Positions 24,109 to 33,978 are shown, counted from the first letter of the stretch. The stretch: DNA of 64,000 nucleotides from Methylobacterium sp. FF17 (GCF_025813715.1 NZ_CP107532.1:2604001-2668000), one strand, 5' to 3'. A program made the numbers and translations. Notes: a model not told the origin generated them from the letters alone.

Positions 24109-26718
24109 TCAGGCATGGACGGTGAAGCAGGCCCCCGGGGCATTCGCCACCTCAAGCGTCGCGTCGATCTGGTCGAGCATGGCGCGCACGAGCTTCATCC
24201 CGAGGCCCGTACCTTTCGGCTTCCGCTCAGCCCAGCCCTCTGGCAGGCCCTCGCCGTCGTCGCAGACACGGACCCGCACACGGCCGCCGCCTTGGTCGCT
24301 GACACTGACCGCGATGTGCCCCCCGCCGCCTTCGGTCGAGGCGTACTTGAAGGCGTTGGTGACGAGCTCGGTCGCGATCAGCGAGAGCGCCACCGCCTTG
24401 CGATAGGGCACCATAACCCCGGAGTCGGCGGTGATGCCGACGGTGTGGCCGTCGCCCGCCATCCCGGACAGGTCACGGCACAGGTTCTCGATGGTCTGGC
24501 CGAGGTCCACCTCCTCGACGTTCTCGGCCTGGTAGAGGCTGTCGTGGACGCGCGCGACGCTCATCACGCGGGCGGACGTCTCAGCGAACGCCTGCTTGGC
24601 GTCCGGGTCCTTAGTCTGGCGCTGCTGCATCAGCAGGAATGCCGAGACGATTTGGAGGGAGTTCTTTACCCGGTGGTCGATCTCCCGGCTCAGCACGTCC
24701 TTCTGCTCCAGTGCCTTCTCCTTATCCGCCAGCAGTCCCGTGAGCTCGACGATGGTGCGGCGCTGGCGGAGCGCGACGCCCTCGACGACCTGCGCGAGGG
24801 AAGCGGCGAAGGACATCTGCCACTCCGCCCAGGGCCTCGACATGCCTTGGCGTTCCTCGATCCAGCGCTCGAACGACCGCCGCGGCAGGACCGGGGCCGC
24901 CCCGCTGCCGGGCGTCACGGGCTTGCGGGGGTCGCCGCCCCAGGACACCGTACTTGGCACCTCGGGCCGAAACCACAGCAGCAGGTTTTGCCGCGCCTCG
25001 TCGACGAAGACCGCAACAAGTCCACTTGCACGGTTCGCATAGGCCAGGGCCGGCGGGTACGCGGCGGGAAGCGCGTGGGTGCTGAAGCCGGCCTCCGCTT
25101 GCGGCCTTGCGCTGAGAAGCCAGTCCCGGAGAGCAAGCAACGCCTCCGGCTCCGGCGCCCTGCCGACCAGGGTGACGGCATCGCTTGAGACCACGGCGGC
25201 CCCTTCCGCCTCGAACAGGTCGAGCATCGTGGTCTCACCGGCCGTCAGCGCAGCCACGTAGTCGTCGGACCGGGTCAGCTGGCGCACCAAGCGCCCCTCG
25301 GCGGCGAGGTGGGCTTGCTGAGCCTCCCAGAGGCGCCGCCCCTCGATCTCCTGTACCCGCATGGCAAGCGTCTCCGCCAGGATGCCGGCAACGGCCCGAG
25401 CCTCAGGAGGTACGTAGTGCGGGCGGCGATGGTGTCCGATCAGCAGGCCCCACAGCGCCCCGTCCACGATGATGGAGGCCGACATCGAGCCGTTGACGCC
25501 AAGGTTGCGCTGGTACTCCAGGTGGATGGGCGACAGCGAGCGGTGCTGCGCGAACGTAAGGTCGACCGGGGTCCCGGCCAAGGTAACGTCCCCGAGGATC
25601 GGCACGGGCTCCGCGTCCCGGTCGGTTACGAAGCGGCTTCGCGAGCGCAGGTAGAGGGCGCGGGCCTGGGCTGGGATGTCTGAGGCCGGGAAATGCAGGC
25701 CAAGGAGGGAGCGCGACCAGTCCGTGACCTTGTCCTCGGCGATGGCCTCACCGTTCCAATCGGTGTCGAATCTGTAGACGAGGACGCTTTCGAAGCCGGT
25801 GACCGCCCGGACCTCGCGCGCGGTCGCCTCGGCCACCTCGGCGACGGTCCGCGCCGTGCGTAGCCGGGCAATCGCGGGTCCGGCGCCAGCCGGATGCGAG
25901 GGTCCGAAGTCGCCGGGTCGGTCCGGGGCTCCCTCCAGCTCGACCAGGAGGCGTCCGCCATGAGCATGCGCGACGGCGTGGAAGGTGGATGCGCCGTCCT
26001 GCCCAAGGCACACGATATCAGAGACGGTCTGTCCGTCGGTCAGCCGTCCTGACGCCAGGGCCCCGCGGACGCAGGCCACGAACCCTTCAGGAAGGAGGCT
26101 TTCGAGCGCGCGACCGAGCAGGGATGGGCCCGCCTTCGGGAACGCCTCGGCCATGTTGGCGCTATGTGCCAGGATCCCGAGGCCGACCGGCTCGACGACC
26201 AGGAGGACGGCGTCGGGCTGTATCGAACCCGGGATATGGATCAGCTCGCGTTCGCAGGCGGTGACGTCCACCGGCTCCGCGCGTTCGCGACGCTCGACGA
26301 CGGAGGCGCCCTCGATGCTCTCGCGGCGGGAGGATTGCCCGGCCGGTCTGAGCTCGATCCAGGACCCCTTCGTCGGCTTGCCCGACACCATGCGAACTTC
26401 GAGGCTGACCGGACCGGCGGGACGGTCAAGGGCGAAGCGACCGGCGACGTCGAGATGCCCACGACGGACGCCTGCGAGGAAGCGCCCCCGTCCGCGCGGT
26501 ACGTCGGCACCCGGCATAAGGTCCCGGAAAAAGTCCCGGCCTTCGAGCTGTACGGTCGGTTTACCGAGGAGGCTTGACGCGGCTGGGTTTGCGGCGCGCA
26601 CGTAGCCCCTGTCGTCGACCCGGACGACGCCTTGCGGGATGCCGGCGATCTGCTCCGCTGGGAGGGCATCGTAATCCGGACTGTTGGCCGGCAAGCCCGT
26701 GCCGTCACCTCTCGTCAT
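24109..26718 (-). CDS. Hybrid PYP-PAS / bacteriophytochrome sensor histidine kinase
   Basis: The 869-residue protein starts with a PYP-like PAS domain (about 15-125: PQGVVRVDDRGYVRAANPAA, then GRDFFRDLMP). The residue aligned with the PYP chromophore Cys is Gly (about 70), and the Tyr/Glu pocket residues are changed. A bacteriophytochrome core follows. The biliverdin Cys is kept in ACERELIHIPG (about 155), as are the GAF motifs PASDIPAQAR and SPIHLEYQRN and the PHY tongue WFRPEV...PRRSF. The output is a HisKA_2 kinase (EIDHRVKNSLQIVSAF) with an HATPase. It should sense red/far-red light through biliverdin and phosphorylate an unknown response regulator. A GTG at 26784 is an alternative start. 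Confidence 0.85.
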   Translation of the reverse strand: MTRGDGTGLPANSPDYDALPAEQIAGIPQGVVRVDDRGYVRAANPAASSLLGKPTVQLEGRDFFRDLMPGADVPRGRGRFLAGVRRGHLDVAGRFALDRPAGPVSLEVRMVSGKPTKGSWIELRPAGQSSRRESIEGASVVERRERAEPVDVTACERELIHIPGSIQPDAVLLVVEPVGLGILAHSANMAEAFPKAGPSLLGRALESLLPEGFVACVRGALASGRLTDGQTVSDIVCLGQDGASTFHAVAHAHGGRLLVELEGAPDRPGDFGPSHPAGAGPAIARLRTARTVAEVAEATAREVRAVTGFESVLVYRFDTDWNGEAIAEDKVTDWSRSLLGLHFPASDIPAQARALYLRSRSRFVTDRDAEPVPILGDVTLAGTPVDLTFAQHRSLSPIHLEYQRNLGVNGSMSASIIVDGALWGLLIGHHRRPHYVPPEARAVAGILAETLAMRVQEIEGRRLWEAQQAHLAAEGRLVRQLTRSDDYVAALTAGETTMLDLFEAEGAAVVSSDAVTLVGRAPEPEALLALRDWLLSARPQAEAGFSTHALPAAYPPALAYANRASGLVAVFVDEARQNLLLWFRPEVPSTVSWGGDPRKPVTPGSGAAPVLPRRSFERWIEERQGMSRPWAEWQMSFAASLAQVVEGVALRQRRTIVELTGLLADKEKALEQKDVLSREIDHRVKNSLQIVSAFLLMQQRQTKDPDAKQAFAETSARVMSVARVHDSLYQAENVEEVDLGQTIENLCRDLSGMAGDGHTVGITADSGVMVPYRKAVALSLIATELVTNAFKYASTEGGGGHIAVSVSDQGGGRVRVRVCDDGEGLPEGWAERKPKGTGLGMKLVRAMLDQIDATLEVANAPGACFTVHA

Positions 26719-27055
26719 GTCTCGCCCATCAGGAGGTTCGCTTGGCCCGGCAATACCACAGCACGGTTCGGATGCCTTGCGCACAGGGTAACCTGTGAGG
26801 ACAAGTCGGAACGGCGCCGCAGCCGCCTTGGATGGTCGCGCCTCCTAGTCCGCGGCCATCGCGACGAGTGGGGAGGTCTCGGAGGAGAGTAAGGAGAGCC
26901 ATCGGGAGTGTCCGCATAGAGGGCACGGTGAACGCAAAAGGCCACGCTTCGGTTTCGGCGGACCGGTTCACGTCCGTGCCGGCGCTCGGACCCGAGCGCC
27001 GAAGCCGCCGTCATGGCCGACCGCACGCGGAAGCCTTCGACGGGCCGGACGCCTC

Positions 27056-27958
27056 TCAATCGCGGATGATCTCGGACAAGGGCGCCTCGGCCGTGAAGAC
27101 GACGCCCCGAGGGCGGTACTCGATCTCGGCCGTCCCGCCGATCTTTGTCGCCAGGGCACGCTCGATCATTCGGGAGCCGAAGCCGGTTCGCGTCGGCCGC
27201 GACACAGGCGGCCCCCCGATCTCCTGCCACTGGAACCAGAGGCGCCCCGGGCTCGACCCGTCCACCGCGTCCCAGCTGACGATGATCCTGCCCGTATCGA
27301 CGGAGAGGGATCCGTACTTGACCGAGTTCGTCGCAAGCTCGTGGATGGCAAGGGCGAAGGCTAGGCCGACGCGCGGAGCCAGCCTGAGGATCGGGCCGCC
27401 GATCCTGAAGCGGTGGTCTTGCTCGACGCCGAAGGGATGGAGTGAGGCGATGACGACCTCCGTCAGGGTCGCCCAGTCCCCGCTGCCGCGTGCCAGCATC
27501 TCCGACGCCGCCGACAGGGACTTCAACCGGCTTTCCATCGCCTCCTGAGCAGCCTCAAGCGACGACGCGTTCCGGAGGGTCTGGCGTGAGATGGATTGGA
27601 CGGTGGCCAAGGTGTTCTGGATGCGGTGGTTCAGCTCGCCCGCCAGCAAGTCGCGGTGCTCCTCCGCGCGCTTACGGTCCGTGATGTCCAGGCTGATCCC
27701 GGCGATGCTCAGCGGGGCGCCGTCGGCACGGTACGAAGCCTGTCCGCGCAGCTGGAGCCAGCGGATCTCACCCGAAGGCGTCACCACCCGGATCTCGATG
27801 TCGTAGTCGGAATGCCCGGCGGTGGCCGCATCCCGCGCCGCGAGCTTCCTGGCCCTGTCGTCGGGATGGATGACGGACAGCATCTCCTCGTAGGTCAACG
27901 GGTCCCTCGGCGAGCGACCCATGTTCTCCTTGAACCCGTCGGACGCCATCAGGCGCAT
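27056..27958 (-). CDS. PAS-HWE histidine kinase, probably 5'-truncated
   Basis: The 300-residue frame begins inside a PAS_3 domain (SDGFKENMGRSP, HPDDRARKLAARD, GEIRWLQLRGQASY, SLDITDRKRAEE). It continues with an HWE phosphoacceptor box (GELNHRIQNTLATVQSIS), an N-box (IHELATNSVKYGSLS) and the GFGSRMIERAL ATP lid. The reading frame runs upstream as HRWTVDLDAM, the natural PAS start, straight into an IS3 scar at 27982. Any N-terminal sensor is therefore lost. The kinase core is intact and could be active if translated. Confidence 0.65.
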   Translation of the reverse strand: MRLMASDGFKENMGRSPRDPLTYEEMLSVIHPDDRARKLAARDAATAGHSDYDIEIRVVTPSGEIRWLQLRGQASYRADGAPLSIAGISLDITDRKRAEEHRDLLAGELNHRIQNTLATVQSISRQTLRNASSLEAAQEAMESRLKSLSAASEMLARGSGDWATLTEVVIASLHPFGVEQDHRFRIGGPILRLAPRVGLAFALAIHELATNSVKYGSLSVDTGRIIVSWDAVDGSSPGRLWFQWQEIGGPPVSRPTRTGFGSRMIERALATKIGGTAEIEYRPRGVVFTAEAPLSEIIRD

Positions 27959-27981
27959 CGCGTCCAGGTCTACCGTCCACC

Positions 27982-28239
27982 GGTGTCGAGCCTTCCGTCG
28001 GCAGCGTCGGCGACAGCTACGACAATGCCCTCGCCGAGACGATCAACGGGCTGTTCAAAGCCGAACTGATCCATCGGCGTGGACCATGGCGGTCGTTCGA
28101 GGCCGTCGAGTTCGCCACCCTCGAATGGGTCGACTGGTTCAACACCCGTCGTCTGCTCGAACCGATCGGGAATATCCCTCCCGCCGAGGCTGAAGCGCGC
28201 TACTATGCCCAGGCCGAGGTGCAAACCTTGGCAGCCTGA
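27982..28239 (+). pseudogene. IS3-family transposase (OrfB) C-terminal remnant
   Basis: The 86-codon frame reads GVEPSVGSVGDSYDNALAE then ETINGLFKAELIHRRGPW and LEWVDWFNTRRLLEPIG. This is the last part of IS3-group transposases, including the catalytic Glu of DDE. The left part of the element is gone. An end-like sequence (CCAAATGGCCTCCGGGAAAC) follows the stop. It separates a truncated kinase from a truncated phosphoesterase. Confidence 0.85.
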
Positions 28240-28283
28240 ATCAAACCAAATGGCCTCCGGGAAACCCGGCGCGGTTCATACCG

Positions 28284-28946
28284 CCGGGAATACATTCAAC
28301 ATCCTTCGCCAAACCCATACGACCGAACAGCATTACCTCGGCGGCGACGGCACGCACCATCACCACGTCCTGACGGCCGTGTCGGGATCGTGGTGGAGCG
28401 GTCCCTACGACCGCCGCGGCATCGCCTGCGCCTGACAGCCGGGACGGCACGCCCAACCGCTACCACCTCCTTTCTATCGACGGCGCCAGCTACGCGACGC
28501 GCTTCGTCGCCGCTTCCGAACCGGACCGAGCGATGCGGATCACCCTCGACAGCCAGTACAACGCCCGCAGCCCGGAGGTCGCCCGGGCATACACGGTCGA
28601 GCGCCTGCTCGGCTCGCCCATCCCCGTCGAGGCCATGGGATCGACCGACCTCGTGGTCGACGTGTTCGATGGCGGCCCCCGGACGCGTGTCACCCGGCGG
28701 CTCGGCAGACGCGCGGCGGTCGCGATGGGGAAAGCACGTCAGCCCGATCCGTTCGTGACGCAGGTCTACGCCCGCAACATGGACACCAAGAAGCCCTGGG
28801 TGTCGGCGATCCCATCCTCGCACATCTGGGTCGCCTGGTTGCCTTCGGACCTTGGGCCGGGGACGCACCGGGCGGATGTCGAGGTCATGGACGAGTACGG
28901 TCGAGGGCGGCACGGGGCGATAATCATCGAGGTCACCGGTGCATGA
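28284..28946 (+). pseudogene. Calcineurin-like phosphoesterase, 5'-truncated and frameshifted
   Basis: The first frame (to a stop at 28435) keeps QTHTTEQHYLGG, the last metal-binding box, and VLTAVSGSWWSGPYDRRGIA. After a one-base shift, SRDGTPNRYHLLSIDG continues with a C-terminal calcineurin phosphoesterase domain (RFVAASEPDRAMRITLDSQY, VDVFDGGPRTRV, DPFVTQVYARN, WVSAIPSSHIW). The N-terminal catalytic half has been lost at the IS3 scar. It is inactive as read. Confidence 0.75.
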
Positions 28947-28958
28947 CGCCTCGGCCCT

Positions 28959-29831
28959 TTAGCCTCTGGTACGCTGACCCTCCAAGACGGTGCGCAGTAC
29001 TGTCGGCGGGCGCCCCACCAAGTTCGCGAGCGTCGGATCGGTATTGGCGAACTCGCCCGCCCGCGCCGCTTGGTACAAGCCGAGGGTGATCTCTATGACG
29101 GCCTTGGGCGCCCCGCCTTTCCGCATCGCTGCCTCCAAGGCCTCGTCCGTGATGGTCCTGCGTTCGACCGGCTTGCCGTGTATCGTCGTTAGAAGGGTTG
29201 CGACATCAGCCAGGTCCAGCGCTTCCGCACCGGTCAACGGCGGAGTGGGTCCCTCGAATCGCCCCTCATCTACAAGCAAGACCGCGGCGGCGGCGGCCAG
29301 GTCGTCGTGGGTGGTCCACGCGACCTTGCCGTCGACCGGGGCGCTGAGCACCCCTGTATCGACTGCATCCCCAACCATCATCGTAGGTACCGTCTCGGCA
29401 TAGAAGCCGTTGCGCAACGAGGTCCAGGCAATGCCGGCGTCGCGTAGCATAGCCTCGGTCTCCGCATGGGTGTGCATCGGCCGGAAGGCGGAGGATGAGC
29501 CCGCCCCCATGTGGCTGGTATAAACGACGCGCCTTGCACCCACCGCGCGCGCGGCTTCGACAGCACTTCGATGCTGGGCCACGACGTCTGCGCCGGTTCG
29601 CTCCCCGTTGGAGGAGATGATCAGGACCTGCGTAGCTCCCTCGAACGCGGATAGCAGGGTGTCGGGCCTTGCGTAGTCACCGTAGCGCACGCCTACGCCT
29701 GCTCGGACGAGCGCATTCGCCTTTCCCGGGTCCCGGGTGGTGGCGATGATCCGGTCCGGTGGCATCCGCCTCAGAAGTTGCTGGGCGATGCGACGGCCGA
29801 GTTGGCCCGTGGCTCCTGTCACGACGATCAT
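28959..29831 (-). CDS. NmrA-like / QorB-type NAD(P)H quinone reductase
   Basis: This 290-residue protein starts [20 protein letters not shown], the dinucleotide-binding motif of atypical SDRs of the NmrA/QorB group. [32 protein letters not shown] and the [20 protein letters not shown] segment follow. All resemble NAD(P)H:quinone oxidoreductase 2. It is divergent from a TetR regulator that most likely represses it, through direct repeats in the 111-bp gap. It probably reduces quinones or acts as a redox sensor. Confidence 0.85.
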   Translation of the reverse strand: MIVVTGATGQLGRRIAQQLLRRMPPDRIIATTRDPGKANALVRAGVGVRYGDYARPDTLLSAFEGATQVLIISSNGERTGADVVAQHRSAVEAARAVGARRVVYTSHMGAGSSSAFRPMHTHAETEAMLRDAGIAWTSLRNGFYAETVPTMMVGDAVDTGVLSAPVDGKVAWTTHDDLAAAAAVLLVDEGRFEGPTPPLTGAEALDLADVATLLTTIHGKPVERRTITDEALEAAMRKGGAPKAVIEITLGLYQAARAGEFANTDPTLANLVGRPPTVLRTVLEGQRTRG

Positions 29832-29857
29832 CGACGATACGAACCCTGCGTTAGCTT

Positions 29858-29879
29858 TGATAACGACTCTCTGATAACG
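29858..29879. promoter_or_regulatory. TGATAACG repeats between reductase and TetR genes
   Basis: Two direct TGATAACG copies start 14 bp apart (29858 and 29872), and related GATAAC sequences recur near 29915. They lie in the divergent promoter region and are likely the TetR operator. Confidence 0.4.
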
Positions 29880-29942
29880 CTGATTAACGATGTAAGCAAG
29901 TTCATGCTATCGGCGATAACTTCCGAGCGATATGTTCTCGCG

Positions 29943-30653
29943 ATGGCGCACAGCGAACCTCAGGACGACATCCCGGCTGGTACACGGGCACGCATCCTCG
30001 CTGCCGCGGCCGAACTCATTGCGGCCGGCGGGATCGAAGCGGCGACGACGCGTGCAGTGTCGACCGCGGCCGTGGTTCAGGCCCCGACGATCTACCGGTT
30101 GTTCGGCGACAAGCGCGGCCTGCTCGATGCCGTGGCCGAGCAGGCGTTCGCCACTTACGTCGCGGGGAAGGCCGCGCGGACACCGAACCCGGATCCTGTC
30201 GCGGACCTACGCCAGGGTTGGGACGACCACGTCGCTTTCGGCCTGGCCCATCCGGCAATCTTCACGCTTATCAGCATGCCGGCCGAGGGCGCCTCCTCGA
30301 CCGCCGCAGCGGCCGGGCTTCAGGTTCTGCATGAAAGGGTCCGACGCGTGGCGCAGGCCGGTCGACTACGCGTCGGGGAGGAACGCGCAGTGGATATGAT
30401 CCACGCCGCGGGCACCGGCACGATTCTTACGCTTCTTGGGCATCCGAGAGGCGAACACGCCGACTTTTCCGATGCCGCGCGCGAGGCGGTGATGGCTGCG
30501 GTTTTGGACGAGCGTCAAGCCTCGGCCACAGTCACGTCGGCAACGATGGCATCGGGCCTACGGTCCCATTTAGATGGCCTCGATATGCTGTCGCCGGGCG
30601 AACGCCATTTGATGGACGAGCTTCTGCGGCGCGTCGCGGATGCCGGTCGGTAG
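29943..30653 (+). CDS. TetR/AcrR-family regulator
   Basis: This 236-residue protein has a TetR helix-turn-helix: [26 protein letters not shown] and then [21 protein letters not shown], residues 18-65. A helical ligand-binding region follows. The ATG at 29943 is chosen because conservation begins near it. It is divergent from the QorB-like gene and probably autoregulated by the shared repeat site. The inducer is unknown, perhaps a quinone or other electrophile. Confidence 0.82.
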   Translation: MAHSEPQDDIPAGTRARILAAAAELIAAGGIEAATTRAVSTAAVVQAPTIYRLFGDKRGLLDAVAEQAFATYVAGKAARTPNPDPVADLRQGWDDHVAFGLAHPAIFTLISMPAEGASSTAAAAGLQVLHERVRRVAQAGRLRVGEERAVDMIHAAGTGTILTLLGHPRGEHADFSDAAREAVMAAVLDERQASATVTSATMASGLRSHLDGLDMLSPGERHLMDELLRRVADAGR

Positions 30654-30698
30654 CTGCCTTTTGGAAGTTTTGCGACAAACGGCCGTGAGACCTGCCGT

Positions 30699-31313
30699 TC
30701 AGGCGGCCTGAGCCCTTATCTCTCGCAGGAAGCAGCTGACAAACTCATCCATACCGGTCTCGCCCATGTCGACGGACTTGGCGTTCCCGGCGGCCACGAA
30801 CGTGACGTCGGTGATGCCAATTACGTTCAGGATCAACCGTAAGTACTGGGTCTCGATGTCCCGGTCTCGGATCGGGGAGCCCTCCGTGTAAATGCCGCCG
30901 GAGGCCAGCAACACGGTCGCCTTCGTGCCGGTGACAAGGCCCTTGCCGTCCATGCCGAGCGTCAGGCCCTTCCGAACGATGTGGTCGATCCATGCCTTCA
31001 GCGAGGCCGGGACGTTGTAGTTGTAGACCGGTGTCGCGATGACGAGGTGGTCAGTTGCCAGCACCTCGGACACCAACTCGTCCGATAAGCGCAGCACCTC
31101 CCTCATCTCGGCCGAATGCCGCTCGGATGGAGTGAAGTAGGCCTGGAGCCAGGGCGTGTTCACGAACGGCAGGTCGGTCTGCATCAGGTCGCGTTCGACG
31201 ACCTCACCCCCCGGATGCGCCGCGCTCCAGCGGGCCACGAACCGGCGGGTAAGCGCGCGCGAGATCGAGTGGTCGCCGCGCGGGCTGGTCTCGATGACGA
31301 GGAGGCGAGGCAT
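30699..31313 (-). CDS. azoR: FMN-dependent NADH azoreductase (AzoR-type)
   Basis: The 204-residue flavodoxin-like protein begins [21 protein letters not shown]. It carries the AzoR signature [23 protein letters not shown] and the FMN-loop [12 protein letters not shown]. AzoR enzymes reduce azo dyes and quinones with NADH and protect against thiol-reactive quinone stress. The gene is divergent from a LysR regulator. The ATG at 31313 is preferred over the more upstream in-frame start. It is one of three regulator/oxidoreductase pairs in a row. Confidence 0.9.
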   Translation of the reverse strand: MPRLLVIETSPRGDHSISRALTRRFVARWSAAHPGGEVVERDLMQTDLPFVNTPWLQAYFTPSERHSAEMREVLRLSDELVSEVLATDHLVIATPVYNYNVPASLKAWIDHIVRKGLTLGMDGKGLVTGTKATVLLASGGIYTEGSPIRDRDIETQYLRLILNVIGITDVTFVAAGNAKSVDMGETGMDEFVSCFLREIRAQAA

Positions 31314-31438
31314 CGGAAGTCCCTTGATTCTGTGGGTTGGCAAAGGAGCGGTTCGGCTTGGCCCCGCCCGAATGGACGGTGGCAGGCACTCCGGTGTTCG
31401 GACCCAAGATTGCCGGTTTGACCTAGTCAGCGGGAGCG

Positions 31439-31451
31439 ATCAAATAGTGAT
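31439..31451. promoter_or_regulatory. Candidate LysR site ATCA-N5-TGAT
   Basis: This interrupted palindrome lies 25 bp before the LysR start and inside the divergent azoR promoter region. The form resembles LysR-type boxes. Confidence 0.35.
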
Positions 31452-31475
31452 GCTTTCCATCGGCGCAGGTGATGG

Positions 31476-32396
31476 ATGATCGGCAATCTCACCCTCGACC
31501 AGCTTCGTGTCCTCGTAACAATCGCCGAGACCGGCAGCTTCTCCGCCGCAGGTCGACGGCTGCGACGCGCCCAATCTGCGATCAGTCAGACCGTAGCAGT
31601 CCTTGAAGCCGCTCAGGGGGTGACGCTATTCGACCGTTCAGGGCATCGCCCGCGCCTGACGGAGATTGGCAACGTCCTCGTCGGGCAGGCGCGCCTCGTC
31701 CTGGCGAACGCCGGGCGTTTCGAGGCGATGGCTGCAGTCACGCGCGAGGGGGTCGAACCGGAACTCGCCGTGGCCATCGACCCGCTGGTGCCAACCGCCC
31801 CGCTCATCGAGAGCCTGCGTGCACTTCGTGACGCCTTCCCGCACCTAGCGGTCAGCTTCTCGACAGAAGGGCTCGGCGGCGCGGAGCGTCGGCTGCGCAG
31901 GGGCGATGCCGCGCTTTCCTTCTGCATCCTCCTCCCGTCGGTACCCGACGACATCAGGGCGCTCCCGCTGCTCGGCGCGCGGCTCGTGCCTGTCGTGGCG
32001 CCTAGTCATCCCCTAACGCAACTCGGACGCCCAGCGACCCGGGCGGACCTGGAGGAGCATGTCCAGTTGGTCCTCTCCGATCCATCCGATCCGGAGGGGC
32101 CTCGCCATGGCATTATGGGCACGAGGGTCTGGCGCTTCGTCGACCTCGGACGCCGCCTCGACTTCCTGCTGGCCGGACTGGGATGGTGCCGAATGCCCGA
32201 GCATCTCGTCGCTCCGCTTCTGAGCGACGGGCGCCTCGTCCCGCTGGTTATCGACGACGACCCAGCTCGCCTAGCCGGTCCCCTGACGGTGTATGCTGCA
32301 CAGATGTGCGACCGTCCGCTCGGTCGCGCGGGTCGTTGGCTTCTCGGTGACCTGCAGGCACGCTTCGAGGACGCAATCGACTGTCGCCCCGTCTAG
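31476..32396 (+). CDS. LysR-family regulator of the azoreductase
   Basis: This 306-residue protein has the LysR winged helix LDQLRVLVTIAETGSFSAAG with RRAQSAISQTVAVLEAAQG at residues 6-50. The C-terminal two-lobed effector domain includes LAVAIDPLVP and RLVPVVAPSHPL. It is divergent from azoR, so it is likely its activator, induced by dyes or quinones. Its end is 178 bp from the convergent SDR gene, with nothing else recognisable in between. Confidence 0.85.
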   Translation: MIGNLTLDQLRVLVTIAETGSFSAAGRRLRRAQSAISQTVAVLEAAQGVTLFDRSGHRPRLTEIGNVLVGQARLVLANAGRFEAMAAVTREGVEPELAVAIDPLVPTAPLIESLRALRDAFPHLAVSFSTEGLGGAERRLRRGDAALSFCILLPSVPDDIRALPLLGARLVPVVAPSHPLTQLGRPATRADLEEHVQLVLSDPSDPEGPRHGIMGTRVWRFVDLGRRLDFLLAGLGWCRMPEHLVAPLLSDGRLVPLVIDDDPARLAGPLTVYAAQMCDRPLGRAGRWLLGDLQARFEDAIDCRPV

Positions 32397-32574
32397 GGCG
32401 GGTCTATCCATGCCGATGGGTGGCTAGGCAGGGCTGGCACCCGCACAGTGTAGCATCGCGGACGGCCGCGATGGTGCCAGTCGCTGACCCCATCGCCGTT
32501 GGCCTCCATTGCGGTTGATCGGGCTTCGATAGGCGCACGGGCTCCTTGCGCTCGCCTTGGGTCGCGGCAGGTCC

Positions 32575-33339
32575 TTAAACGGAGGCTCTCCCGACCTTGG
32601 CCATCTGGTTGAACATGAGTTCCGGAGCAAGGCGGCTGCCGACCTTCAACGCGTTGCTGAGACCTGGACGAATCTCAAGCCTGCCCTTTTCGATTCCGGC
32701 GATGGCGCGCGCGGCAAGCACCGACACGTCCATTCCTTTCTCGCCCGGCATCAGGGCGGCGAACTCCCCGTGGAACAGGGGGGTCGCCGTGAGGGGCGGC
32801 GCCAGTTCGACCACCCTGACACCCGTCCCGTCGAGTTGGGTGCGCAGGCATCGGGTGTAGGCGTGCAGAGCCGCTTTAGTGGCCGAGTAGACTGGCGCCG
32901 CAGCAAGGGGGACGAAGGCGAGCCCGGAAGTCACGTTGATGATCATGGCGTTCCCGACGCCCTTCAGGTGCGGCAGGAACGCATCGATTAAGCGGATGGG
33001 GCCATTCAGATTGGTGTCGATTTCCCGCGTGACGTCCATGGGCCCGCTCTGCCGCCTCAGATCCAGGTGCCGCATGATGCCGGCATTGTTGATCAAGGTG
33101 TCGAGCTCCGGGAACTGGCGAAGCACGCCATCGCACAAGGCGGCCGGTGCCTGAGGGTCGCCGACGTCGCTGCGAAAGGTATGGATATCTGGCAGCGCCC
33201 GCTTCGTTGAATCGAGCCTAGCCTGGTCACGGCCGGTGACGATAACGGTGTTGCCACGGGCAAGGAGCGACTTGGCCAACTCCAAGCCAATCCCGCTCGT
33301 CCCTCCTGTGATCAAAATGGTTTTGTTTCTAAGCTTCAT
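32575..33339 (-). CDS. DltE-like short-chain dehydrogenase/reductase
   Basis: This 254-residue SDR has TGGTSGIG at about 10-17 for cofactor binding and NNAG in LINNAGIMRHL. The catalytic Ser is in INVTSGLAF, and the Tyr and Lys are in VYSATKAAL. The sequence after it (MEV-type C-terminus with LAPPLTATPLF) matches the DltE/YdfG group of uncertain substrate. It is divergent from an HxlR regulator gene 114 bp away, which probably controls it. The ATG at 33339 is the natural SDR start. Confidence 0.85.
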   Translation of the reverse strand: MKLRNKTILITGGTSGIGLELAKSLLARGNTVIVTGRDQARLDSTKRALPDIHTFRSDVGDPQAPAALCDGVLRQFPELDTLINNAGIMRHLDLRRQSGPMDVTREIDTNLNGPIRLIDAFLPHLKGVGNAMIINVTSGLAFVPLAAAPVYSATKAALHAYTRCLRTQLDGTGVRVVELAPPLTATPLFHGEFAALMPGEKGMDVSVLAARAIAGIEKGRLEIRPGLSNALKVGSRLAPELMFNQMAKVGRASV

Positions 33340-33452
33340 CGCCTGGGCCCGCCGTGTGGGTTCTTGTTTGCGAAGCCATCGATGCCATGCCACGGTATCC
33401 GGACGGAAGAAGGCACCGGAAAGTTCTATACTTACCGTACGGAGAGTGTCGG

Positions 33453-33881
33453 ATGGATGCCCTGACGCGATTTACCCCGGAGCAGGTGGCAGCGGCGAAG
33501 CGCTACTCGGAGGCGATACCGCCAACTGACATAGACCCCCGCATCGAGCGCCTCGTCGCCGACTTGATCGGGCGGGTCGCCGACAAGTGGACGATGCTGG
33601 TCCTGGAGCTGCTGACCGATGCGGGTACCTTGCGGTTCACACGCATCGCCGAACGCATCGAGGGCATCAGCCAGAAGATGCTCACTCAGACGCTACGCCA
33701 GATGGAGCGGGACGGCCTCATCGAACGGAAGATCTATCCCGTCGTCCCGCCCAAGGTCGAATACAACCTGACGCCACTCGGCTTGACCCTCGGCGGAGCG
33801 TTCTGCGGCCTGTGGGTCTGGGCCGCCGAGAACCTGGGTGAGGTCGAACGCGCCCGGGCGGCCTTCGACAAAAAGGCCTAA
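33453..33881 (+). CDS. HxlR-family transcriptional regulator
   Basis: This 142-residue protein has the HxlR winged-helix core: DLIGRVADKWTMLVLELLTD, then LRFTRIAERIEGISQKMLTQ and DGLIERKIYPVVPPKVEYNL with the wing. HxlR proteins respond to reactive electrophiles or other stresses, some through a conserved N-terminal Cys; no such Cys is seen here. It is divergent from the SDR gene. In its promoter, TATACTTACCGTA near the start is a possible operator. Confidence 0.82.
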   Translation: MDALTRFTPEQVAAAKRYSEAIPPTDIDPRIERLVADLIGRVADKWTMLVLELLTDAGTLRFTRIAERIEGISQKMLTQTLRQMERDGLIERKIYPVVPPKVEYNLTPLGLTLGGAFCGLWVWAAENLGEVERARAAFDKKA

Positions 33882-33978
33882 GGCGAACGCCTCGGCTGGG
33901 GGCGTCATGTTGGGGCTCAACGAACAAGGCTGTCACCCTGCCACTCGACCCGCAGTTATGCTGGCTTCGTCACCGACG

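Noticed and set aside
24109..27958. The two adjacent histidine kinases as one fused gene
   Set aside because: They are separated by over 330 bp without an open frame in common and have different kinase types (HisKA_2 with phytochrome, and HWE with PAS).
29853..29925. A riboswitch in the reductase/TetR gap
   Set aside because: The repeats are short DNA-type direct repeats and do not form a stable conserved fold.
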